In this document: positions 21,031 to 31,265 of the stretch, in pieces
Layout: each line of letters opens with the position of its first letter
How positions within the stretch are numbered: position 1 is the stretch's first letter
Assembly: GCF_020360975.1 (NCBI RefSeq)
Contig: NW_025408669.1
Coordinates: 558,001 to 622,000 of the forward strand
DNA length: 64,000 bases
DNA from: Hirsutella rhossiliensis
Taxonomy: Eukaryota > Ascomycota > Sordariomycetes > Hypocreales > Ophiocordycipitaceae
Direction of reading: 5' to 3'
Made by a program: the position numbers and the translations under genes
Notes under the pieces: model-generated
Database searches by the model: none
Told to the model about the DNA's origin: nothing
Seen by the model: the letters and a program-made list of their open reading frames with translations, nothing else

Positions 21031-23960
21031 AGCGGGATATAGTTCTATTACGATTATAGGGCTTTAAACGTAATTATAAAGCTAGACCGCTACCCCTTAC
21101 CTTTAATCTTAGATATACTTTATAACCTTTTAAAGGTAAAGTAGTTTATAAAGCTAGATATAAAATAAGCGTTTTATAAGGTATAGATCTTAGAGGGTAA
21201 TAAGTAAAAGATAGCGTTCTATATACGCTATAGCTTATTTAAGTAGCTTATAACGCCCTTTAGCCTCTTAGGAGCGCCCGCTACCTTTTAGTATTATATT
21301 AATAACGTACTTTAAGATTCCTTAATAAGTTCGCTTCTATATATATAGATAATATCCTTATCTATATAAGCGGCTCTTATAAGGACTATATATAGAAAGT
21401 ATAAAGGGTCCTAGAGCGCCTTTAACTTTATAGGCTCTACCTTAACCTAAATAAGTATAAATTTAGAGTTAAGAGGGTTAAGTACTTAGGCTTTATTATC
21501 TATATAAGTATAGGTATATAGGCGGATCCTATAAAGATCTAGGCGATTTAGGACTAGGCTGCCCTAACTACGTAGATAGGCGTATAGAGCTTCCTTAGGT
21601 TCGCGAACTATTATAAGATATTTATTAAGGGCTTCTCTTATATTATAATACTATTAAATAAGATTACTAGGAAGTAGACCGCCTTTTACTAAGGGCCTAT
21701 ATAAGAAGGAGCGTTCTATACGCTTAATTCTCTTAAGCTTTAGTACTACTTTAATAGGACTTTAACCGGTCTACGTTAGTCGAAGTAGACTATAGCGGCT
21801 AGGTACTTAAAGGAACGCTCTCTTAAGAGGTAGATAGGTAGAAGTAACTAGTAGCGTTCTACTCTTATAAGCTAACCTTAGTAAAGCAGAATTATATTAT
21901 TTATAATAAGGAGATACTAGTAATTATTAGCTACCTTAAGTAATAGTAAGTAGAGCTCTAGAGCTATAAGAGCTTTAAGGTTCTTATAGACTATAGGAAC
22001 CTTAAGTACTTTATAACTTATTAGTACCTCTTAGAGTAGTAAGCTTACTAAGCGGAGTATCTCTTACGCTTTAACTTCTCGATTAAGTACCGCCTTAAGT
22101 AAGACTTTATAGTCCTAGACGCGCTTTCCTAGAAAGATTAAGACCGGCTAACGGGAGTAGATATCGAGGCCTAGGATTTATAGCTTATCTTATAGGAAGT
22201 ACTATAGACTTATATAGGAGCTTCCTTAGTAAAGGAAGGCGCGGTACTAGTAAATAAGCTTTCCTCCGCGCTCTTACCTTAGTCTAGCGAGGAGGGATAG
22301 ACCGGCCTAGGGGCGCGCGTAGCGAGAGTATTTTAAGATAAGGCCCTTTAACGCTTATAAGATAGGATAGCGGCTCTAGACTATACCTACGACGGCGTGC
22401 GCCGCGCTATTAAGTCTAGCGCTTAACGCTTAGATCTAAAGCTAAAGCTAAAGGTATAGGTAGCTAGCTACTATATCGACCTACGGGAGCATCTACGCTA
22501 GCGTAGGAGACTATAGGTACTAGGCGTACTATATACTATAGAAGCTAAAGAGAAGGAGGGACTACTAAAGCTAGATAAATAGAATAAGCTTTAAGGGAGG
22601 CTAGTCTAACTTATCTATAACTCTAGCGTTATAGGTTACCTAAGTAGATAAGGTATAGTAGTAGGCCTTATAAGGGACTTTTACTAGCCCTTCTTATAGT
22701 ACTATATTTATTACTTTTTCTATAACTATAATATTTATAGCTATATAAAGATCTAAAGGGCGTAGCTTAAGGTACTATTAAAGTAACTTTTAATACTAAA
22801 CTAGTTCTATATATATATATAGATAGACTTTATAATAGACCTCCCGCTTATAAAGGGCGGTAACCGCTATATATAGGTAATTAAGGACCGACTTAGTAAA
22901 TTAGTAATATTAAAGCTAATACCGTTTATAGATATAAAAGCTTATATAAAGCGCTTCCTTTAGTACTAGGCCCGCTTATATAGCTAGCTAGCCTTTATTA
23001 TAAGTAATAGAGGGTTAAACTAAACTAGCTACTTTTAATAGTACTTATATTAGCTACTTTAGATTCTATAGCTACTTAGTATAGCTTATTACCTATAAAC
23101 TAATAAGGGACCTAAGAGGGTTAACTAGGAAGTATAGGTATACCTATAAGTAGTTATAGCCTATAACTAAGTAGACTAAGACCGCTAGCTCCCTACTACC
23201 TAGCTTACGCTAAATAGTAAACTATAAACCTCTATTAAAATAGCCCCCCTCTTTATAACGTATAGCTTTAAGCTGCCCTCCTTAATCTTATTTACCGCGG
23301 ATATAGTAGTATAGTAGTATAGTAGTATATTACTAGAAAGCCGCGCTTCCGCGTTTATATAAAAGCTATAAGAAACTATAAAATATAACTAATTTATAAT
23401 AGCCGCTATAATATAAGATTAAAAGCAGTACGCTAATAAGACTAAGGCGTTAGTAAATAGGTTTATAGTAAGAGATAAAGTATAGCTTAACCTTTATAAT
23501 TATAGGTTAGCGCGACTAAAGAAGAAGCTAAACTAATTATATATAAAGTTTATAGTATAAAGGGTCGTTAGCCTATAGGTAGTTAAGCTTAATAGTCTCT
23601 TAATAAGGGTTTATAATAAGGTTAACGTTAACCTCCTTTACTAAGCCTCCTTTAACCCGCTGCCTAAATAAGAACTAGTAGACGCTTAACCGCTTATATT
23701 TAAGGTAGAGGGGGATAACGAATTTAAGGTTAAAAAGATATAGGCTATACGCTAAAAGAATATAGGCTAAGGGAAACGCTAAGAGGTTCTTATTAAGTAG
23801 TATAAGTACCTTAACCCTATATAAAAGCTTATATATAAGTTTACGGGAGCTATAGCCCTCGATAAGTTTAATGCCTTATATAAACTAATAGATAAGAATA
23901 ATAAACTAATAAACTACTAATAGCGGCTTAGGCTAAGACTATAAAATAAGTAAAGTAAAA
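21031..23960 (+). pseudogene. Gypsy 1 pol continued: RT, RNase H, integrase, chromodomain
   Basis: RT resumes after Gypsy 2 with FYYDYRALN-like sequence. The catalytic box reads YIDN at 21342-21353. RNase H with VEVDYSG (about 21780), integrase core with IDFIIDLP (about 22830), and a C-terminal REVLIK segment (about 23780) similar to the chromodomain-like end of Gypsy 2. Stops are TAA and TAG only. Confidence 0.7.
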
Positions 23961-24039
23961 GGGGTAGTTATAATAATATAGGTAATATAAGCGTAATAGT
24001 ATAAGCGGAAATAAAAATAGCGTTTATTATAAGGTAAAG

Positions 24040-24975
24040 CCCTTAAATTACCTAGGCCTATTCCTTATTATTATCGTTACCCTTATTATTATCTTTATTA
24101 TCGTTATCCTCGTTAGCCTCCTCCTTTTTACTAGCGGCGGCGGCGGTCTCTAGGGCGCTAAGGCGGCCCTCTAAGCCTATAAGCTAGTTAGCGGCGGCGG
24201 TAGCTCTAAGGGTAGAGGGGCGGCGGCTAGCGGTAGCGGTAAGGGCAGCGGCGGTAGCGGAGGCAAGCACGGTTAAAGGGACCGCTAATAAGGTAATAGA
24301 GGCGGTATCCCTAGCGCCGGGTATATTAAAGGTAGGAGTAAGGGAGCAAAGGAGTAAGGACCTACTTAAGTATAAGGCCCTATTACTTAAGGGCGTAGAG
24401 GTTATAGTAGGCGGCGGCGGCGGTAATAAGGCGCTTCTTAATAGCCCCCTACGCTTACTTATATAAGCCGGCCTTCTAAGCTAACGCCGTAGTAAGTAGG
24501 ATAGGAGGCGCCGCCTTATAGGCGCGGCTAGCGCGCGCGTACTAGTAGTAGCTACCGCTACGGCAGCGCCTAGCCTAGTTAGAGTAGTTAAGCTCCTACG
24601 ACGTATAACGTATATAGGGCGCTAAGTAGGTAGCGCCGGCCTATACTTAGCGCTTATATTATAGGAGGTTAGCGGATAACGTCTATTACGCTTACTTAAC
24701 TATAGACTTATATAGGTAGCGGAGATAGAGGCGGGGGCTAAGGGGCCGGGCATTATAGGTAGCGGCGGGGACGGCGTCGTTACCCTAAGGGGCGACGTAA
24801 GGGCGAATAGCGTAGTAGAGGCGGCGGCGGCGGCGGCGGTAGGAGCGGTAGTAGCAGCGCGGGTAAAAGCGGTAGTAGTAGCGGAGTCGTTATTAGCCGC
24901 GGCTAGCACGGCGTCGACGAATAACTCTATACGCTCTAAGAAGGAGGAGGTAGGAGAAGGAGAGGTAGATATATC
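24040..24975 (-). pseudogene. Antisense accessory ORF of Gypsy 1
   Basis: The minus frame reads ELFVDAVLAAAN near 24900, an Ala/Thr-rich stretch (24700-24900 is still open), and further on LIGLEGRLSALETAAAA followed by an acidic/Asn-rich tail (24190-24060). Order and motifs match the antisense frame of Gypsy 2, so the two families share an extra gene between integrase and 3' LTR. The product is not recognised. Confidence 0.6.
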
Positions 24976-25070
24976 TATTACGGAAGTTAGTATAATAAAA
25001 TACGGCCTCCTACTTAATAGGGCGCGGAACTTATTAGTTAAAGTTATTATTATTATTAAGGCTATTATTA

Positions 25071-25094
25071 CTACTACTACTACTACTACTATAA
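25071..25094. repeat. ACT/TAC trinucleotide microsatellite
   Basis: About eight ACT units in the 3' untranslated part of Gypsy 1. Confidence 0.75.
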
Positions 25095-25221
25095 GTATAT
25101 ATTAATAGAGCGGCCTATATAGCTAGGAATAAACTAACGCCTTAAGTAGAGTAGAACTTACCTATTAATACTATTACTATAGTTAAAGAAGGGAGAAAAA
25201 GAAGGGAAGGGGAAAGGGAGG

Positions 25222-25918
25222 TATAAGAATATACCTTTATATTCTTATTTTACTATTATAAAGAAATAATAGGTATAGGGAGGCTTTATAGAATAAGCTA
25301 GTAAAAAGAGGCTCTATAATATAGTCTAAGGGAATAACCCTTAAAAGACAAAGACCTCTACTAGATATCTATACCTTCCTCTAGGAAAAGCGGGTTAGGA
25401 TAAGCCTATCCTTATAAATAAGAATATATATAAAATACATATATTAATTATAAGTAGAACGGATACCCTATTGCCTATTTTAGCTTAGCGGTTCCGAAGA
25501 TATCCGCGATATAAGAATAGGTAGGGCATAGAACATTCTAGTTAAATCTACTACTTATACTAGAACCTATAGTCTTACGTTAACTATCACGCTATAATTA
25601 GACCACCTACTAAGTTAGGAAGATATACTATAGATAGAGCTTTTTAAGTACTATAGAATATGCTAGAAAGCTAACTAATTAGTCTACTAGTAGGCGAGCA
25701 ATAGTCTATAAAAGACGAAGGATTTCCCTAGGAGTAGTAGATAGAAAAAGTAAGTTCGTATATATCTTTTATAACGCTATTCTTTTAATATATTATTCGG
25801 CCCCTTATATACTCGTTATAAACTCTAGATAAAATCCTACCCTATACTCCTTCGACCGATCTTTCCGCTTACGTTATTAATTACCCGATTCTATGCTTAT
25901 TGCTTATACCTTCTTATA
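25222..25918 (+). repeat. Copia B solo LTR (697 bp)
   Basis: Matches the Copia B LTRs at 47252-47958 and 52856-53551. Perfect 5-base target duplications GGAGG lie at 25217-25221 and 25919-25923. It starts TATAAGAATATACC (RIPed TG) and ends TTCTTATA (RIPed ACA). It lies between the antisense ORF and the 3' LTR of Gypsy 1. Confidence 0.9.
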
Positions 25919-26242
25919 GGAGGGATACCGCTTTATATACCCTTTAATAAAGGATACTACTTAAGGTAAAAGGGATAGGCAACCTAAGGCTTACGTAGGT
26001 CTAGACCGGCCGCTAGCTACCTAAGGGCGTATATAATAGGTTACGACCTTATTTAAACGGCTAGCTAGCCGATAAATATAAAGCTAGGTTCTAGCTACCT
26101 AGGCTAATAAGCGTAAGGATAATAAGGCTAGTAAGGCTAGCTCGATTAACGGGAAAGGGTAGGGAAGAGCTAGTAGTATAGGCTTAATTATATAAGAGCT
26201 ATTAATAAGGCAGCCCTATACCGTACTTAAGAGAGGGTATTA

Positions 26243-26428
26243 TATAAGAGTCTTTAACTATTATAGGTAATAAGCTTAAGCTATAGCCTAAGCTATATAG
26301 TTATATATAAAGGGCCGGATCTTATATATATAAGGGCGGGCTAGCCGTATATAAAAGAGCTCTATATAGCTTATTAATATTATCTTATAAACGGTACTTA
26401 TATATACGCCTCTACCTACTCTATAATA
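26243..26428 (+). repeat. Gypsy 1 3' LTR
   Basis: Matches 11643-11828. It is followed at once by resumed LINE sequence. Confidence 0.8.
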
Positions 26429-29400
26429 TATAAAGGTAAAAGGTATTAAACTATTTACCTTTATTAACTAATATAATAAAAAAGAAGTTAAAGGGGCCTT
26501 AGCTAGCTAAGGCTAGTAAGGGCCCCTTATAATAAAAAGGCTACTATTAATAGCTTAGCTCTTAAAGTAGCCCTTTCTATTAATAAGGGACTTTAACTTA
26601 TACTACCCTTAGTAGAACCTATCTATAAAACCCTTTAAGGCCTATAAGGTAGAAGCCCTTATTAGCTAGCTCGACCGCTATAAAGCTTCCTTACTAATAG
26701 ACCTTAAGGTAGCTATAAAAGGCACCTATTAAAGAAAAGGCTTAAAAGAGGTATTAGTTATAGACCTTACTTTTTATAGCCCCTTTAAATAGCTAACCTA
26801 GGCTAACTTCTACTTCCTAAAAGCTATAGGCTTAGATTATAAGCTTATAGCCTTTAAAGCTAGCTTAAAGGGCCCTAATAAACCCTTACTAGCTAAGCTT
26901 ACTACTTATAATTATAGGAAAGTAAACTAAAAGGTATTTTTAAAATACTTAGCTAAGAAGGAATATAACCTCCTTAAAGCTATAGAGAGGGCTATAAAAA
27001 GAAACGACTTAAAAGGAATAGCTTCCCTTTTAATAAGAACCCTTATAGAGGCCTTAAACATAGTAATACTAAAAAAGAGGCCTTATAAAAGATCTAAGCC
27101 TTAGTAGACTAATAAGCTAACCTACCTTTAAAAAGCCCTAAGCTTAGCCTAATAAGCTTATAAGCTAGCCTAAGATAAGGAGAGCTAAAGGAGCTTTATA
27201 AAAGCCTAAAATAGCTTTAAGTATACTATTAAAGCTACTAAAAAGTAATACTAAGAGAGTTTCTTAATAAAAGTAATAGGAAAGGATATTTTATAGCCTT
27301 TTTCTATACTAAGGCTAGACCTAACCCTACCCTTCTTAGTATCTTATATATAAAAAAAGGGATAGAGGTAAGAGCTAATACCTTTATAGAAAAATATAAG
27401 GCCTTTTTAACGACCCGTTTCCTAACCTTAGACCCTAGCCCTAGCCCTTACCTTAGCCCCCTTTAAAGCCTAGAAAAAGGAGAGCCTCTAGGCTATATAA
27501 GTAGTAAAGGTATAGATAAGTAAGACTAGTTAGAGCTAAAGGACCCTAAGATTAGGAGGGCTATTTTTAGCTCTTTTAAGAAGAAAGCCCTTAGCCTAGA
27601 CTCCCTTAGCTTCCTCCCTATTTAATATATATATAAGGCTATCCCTATAGTCTTTAATAGGGCCTATATAGCTTTATTTAACTAAGGATACTACCTTAAG
27701 GTATAAAAAGAAGCTATAAGAATTATACTTCCTAAGTAAAATAAGCTAAACTATACTATCCTTAAGGCTTATAGGGTTATAAGTTTACTTTACTACTTAG
27801 GAAAGGTCTTTAAAGAGCTATATACTACCTAGCTAAGCTATTTAGCTAATATAGCTAGGCTTTTAAACCCTATATAGCTAAGGGGACGAAAATAATAGTT
27901 AGCTATAAATATAGCTTTCCTCCTTCTATACTATATTTAAAAGAAGTAAGAGCCTAATAAAAAGGCTATTACTAGTACCCTTTTATTAGATATAAAGAGC
28001 GCCTTTAATTTTATATTAACGGAATAGCTTATAAAGCTCCTAAGGGACTTAAACCTCCCTAAGGCCCTTATAAGCTAAGTAAACTACTTCCTTATTAAAA
28101 GGAAGATCTAGCTAGCCTTTAAGGGGTAAGTCTAGCCCCTTATAGACCTAGTAATAAGGGTGCCTTAAGGGTCTCTTATTAGCCTTATTTTATTACTCTT
28201 ATATATAAGGGGGATATAAGCGACTAAGAGATACTAGCTATCTTATATAAATAACTTTAGTATCTCTATAACGTCGACCTTAACTAAGAAGAACGTTTAG
28301 TAGCTAGAAGTAATAGCTACTAACCTATTTAAATAAGCTAAAGATTAAGGGGTTTACTTTAACCCTTTAAAGATAGAACTTATCTACTTTAATAAGTAAT
28401 AGTAGCTTATTATAGAGGGTATAATTATAGGAGACTTATTTTTTAAGGTAAAGCCCTTAGTATAGTAGCTAGGGGTCTTTTTTAATTCTAGGCTCTTATT
28501 TAAATAATATATTAAAAAGAAGGTAGCCTTTATATAAGCTGCTTTTAAAACACTATCCCGCTTAACCTCTATATAAAAAGGCCTATTATTTAGAGCCTCT
28601 AAATAGCTTTACTAGGCCTATATAACCTCTATAATAGACTATAGGGCCTAGCTTTAATATAGGGGGCCTAAGACCCTTAAGAGCCTTATAAAGCTAATTT
28701 AAAGGCTATAAAACTAAGCTCTCTTAAAGGTCTTAAGGGCCTTTAAAGGATCCCCTATTAGGGCTTTAAAAGCTAAAGCAGCCCTACCGCTACTAAAGGT
28801 ACGATTTAAAAGGGCATGCCTTTCCTACGCCCTTTAGACCCTATACTTCTTACCTAGTTACCTTATAAGGTAGGCTTACGACCTAGTTATATAGGATAAC
28901 CTCGCCGACTTAGGCTTTAATCTAAGGGCCTTAAGCTATATTAAGCTATATATATAGCTCTTCCGCCTCCTTAAAGGCCTAGTAGCTCTTATAGGACTTA
29001 ATTATAACTTAGAAAAAAGGAAAGCTAGCTAGGAGCCCTTATAGGCCCTAGAGCTTAAGGCCTCTATTATAATAATAAAGGTCCTTAAGCCCTTAGCTAA
29101 GAAGTAGTACTAATACTTCTTAGCTAGCCTAGCTAGCCTAAAAGACTTTAGGTTATAGCCCTTAGCCTTCTATACTAACGGCTCTAAGAGGTGCTTTAAG
29201 GGATCCCTTATAAAGACTAACGCTTACTCCTTTTATAAAATAGGCCTAGAAAATAAGCCTATTAAAGTATACTACGAGAACCTAAGGCCCTTAATTAAAG
29301 TAGCTAACATAGAGCTATTTACGATACTAAGAGTCTTAGAGGACCTAGCTAAGAGGCCTCGGCTCTTAAGGCTTAGCCCCCTTAACCCCCTTATAGATAC

Positions 29401-29940
29401 CTATATCTTTATAGATAGCTAAGCTACTATAAGGAAGGTTATAGGTTTCTTAAACCTAGCTATATATATTAAAAGGCTCTTATTTAGCTTAGAAGCCTTT
29501 TATAACGTATAGCTATACTAGTACCCTAGCTACCTAAGGATCTTTAGTAATAAGCTTACTAACTAGCTAGCTAAAAGAGGCTTAGGGGCTCTTACCTAAG
29601 GGACCCCCTTAGTCTTTATTAGCTACTAAGGACTATTAAAAGGAACTCTAGGCTACCGAGGCGACTAAAGGCCCTAGGGCTAAGGGCCTAGGTAAATACT
29701 ATATATCTATTTAAAAGACCCCCCGCCTAGCCCTTAGCCCGGAAAAGGACCTTATAGGGAGGCCTAGGCCGATCCTCTTAGCCTTTTACTAGCTCCTCTT
29801 TAAGGCTAGCTTCTTCTTTTTCTTCTTAAAAAGGACTAATAAGGTAGACCGAGACGACTACCGCTATAGCTAAGGAAGGTATACGGCTAGGCACCTTATC
29901 CTAAGGTGCCTAAACTATTATAAGGAACGGTGTTCCTACT
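26429..29940 (+). pseudogene. LINE ORF2 remainder: endonuclease end, reverse transcriptase, RNase H
   Basis: Resumes after Gypsy 1. The RT has LLLDIKSAFN at about 27981-28010 and the catalytic box at 28244-28255 now reads YINN instead of Y-x-DD. The RNase H start reads FYTNGSK at 29168-29188, with the first catalytic Asp changed to Asn. Both changes are G to A after T, i.e. RIP on the other strand. The tail to about 29940 has no recognised domain. Confidence 0.75.
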
Positions 29941-30490
29941 ATAAATAAAGCAGCTATAATATACTTTCCCGATTATATAAGCTAATAAGTAGTATATTAA
30001 TTATAGACAAAATTCTATATTATAGAGCAAGAATCGCTCGTTATTTTACATGTTATTATATATTAAACGGGTTGCCGGTTATCGTATAATCGGGAATCGA
30101 AGAAATAGAGCTAGCTTAGAATGCTAGCTAAGACCTCTTAAGAACACCAGCACGACCAACCTCCTTCAAACACGAATATTAGTGGAACCAAGACACTTCC
30201 TAATACACTCGAGGTATCACTGAATTCCTTAGTCTCGGGGCTATACGGCAGCCTAAATCTGGTCCCGAAAGGTTCTTCCGTTCAGCTACAATTATCTATA
30301 TAAGACAGCATGTCCGCTGGTAGATAGAGGGAGAATTATTAACTTTAACACCTCTTCTACACACTAATACATTACCAATAAATTCTATTGAAAATCCTAC
30401 CTTATACTCCTTCTTCCCCTCTATCACGTAGTCTTACGTGATTCCTTGATTTCTTAAAATTCCGCTTTTGCTTATATACCTTAAGAACTA
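29941..30490 (+). repeat. LTR-like remnant, largely un-RIPed
   Basis: CA and TG return here (ACACCAGCACGACC-like stretches). The end (about 30400-30490) contains GAAAATCCTACCTTATACTCC, close to the same part of the Copia B LTR, and TATA-like TCTATATAAGACAG lies at about 30294. It is probably the LTR of a related copia family. The left border is not fixed and no convincing target duplication was found. Confidence 0.4.
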
Positions 30491-31000
30491 TAAGAGGGAA
30501 AGAGAGGTCCTTTACTAGACCTCTAAGAGCTAGGAGGGGGCCCTTAGCCTACCTTTTCTCTATAGCTCTAAGGAAGGAAGGGAAGCCCTTCTAACCTTCT
30601 TAGCTAAAATAGAGATAGGGATAGCTAAGTAGCTCGAAAAGGAGTAACCTAGGGGCCCTAGGGCCCTTAGGGGGGAAAATCACCGCGCGGGAGGAACTAG
30701 ACTAACCTTTCCTTTATCTTTGCCTTTATAGCTACCCTTTCCCTAATTAGTTATAAGCCCCCGGGCTCTATAGCTAGCTAGGACTACTAATAGGGGCCTA
30801 GGCCCCTATTAGCCTCGCTATAGCCCTAGAGGCTATATACGAGCAATAATATTAAAAAAAAAGCCTTTGCCTTAGAAATAATACTAGGTAGTAGTATAGA
30901 AAGAGAATAAAATTAAGACTAGAACTAACTATTAGCTGTTTAGGGAACCCCCTTTATATACCAAGAATATGGGCCGCTCCTCGTATAGTAGTAGTATTAA
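30491..31000. other. Spacer with GC-rich palindromes, border of the RIP zone
   Basis: No gene seen. It is mostly without CA/TG but GC-rich, with a perfect 26-bp palindrome at 30787-30812, a near-palindromic GGGCCCTAGGGCCC run at about 30655-30670 and an A-run near 30851. From about 31000 the composition becomes that of normal genes. Confidence 0.55.
30787..30812. repeat. Perfect 26-bp palindrome
   Basis: The half-site CTAATAGGGGCCT is followed directly by its exact complement, with no spacer. Confidence 0.9.
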
Positions 31001-31265
31001 GGGAGGCGGTAAGGAGAGACAAGGCTGACGAGTTCGCCGTGAGAGCCGCCGCAGGATGATGTCGTCCCGTGGCGTTCTCTGGCCGTTCTCTACAAGGTAG
31101 CTTCTTTAGGAAAGTGGTTCGGCGCGGATATTAATGGCCTTGAACTTCCCCCCTCCCGCAGCATCGTATCAACACGGACCTGGTAGATGCAATGTATTAT
31201 GCTGAAATATATTGCTGTGCTCCTTAACGACCAACCAATGCCTACTAAAAACACCTCCGAAATGC

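Larger units (their letters stand above)
11643..26428 (+). mobile_element. Gypsy 1 (Ty3/gypsy chromovirus), RIPed, split by Gypsy 2
   Basis: 186-bp LTRs lie at 11643-11828 and 26243-26428. The internal region runs gag, protease, RT (split at 13927/21031), RNase H, integrase, chromodomain-like end, then a GC-rich region with an antisense frame. Without Gypsy 2 and the Copia B solo LTR it is about 7 kb. It inserted into the LINE endonuclease. The flanks are AT-rich (CTATA left, TATAA right), so the target duplication is ambiguous. Confidence 0.8.
10151..29940 (+). mobile_element. Tad-like LINE (non-LTR retrotransposon), split by Gypsy 1
   Basis: The left part is 10151-11642 (ORF1 and the start of ORF2); the right part is 26429 to about 29940 (the rest of ORF2 and the tail). 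The two parts join logically: the endonuclease is interrupted at 11642 and resumes at 26429. It is heavily RIPed and full of TAA and TAG. The order CCHC protein, endonuclease, RT, RNase H is that of the Tad1 clade of fungi. The exact ends are uncertain and no target duplication was identified. Confidence 0.75.
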
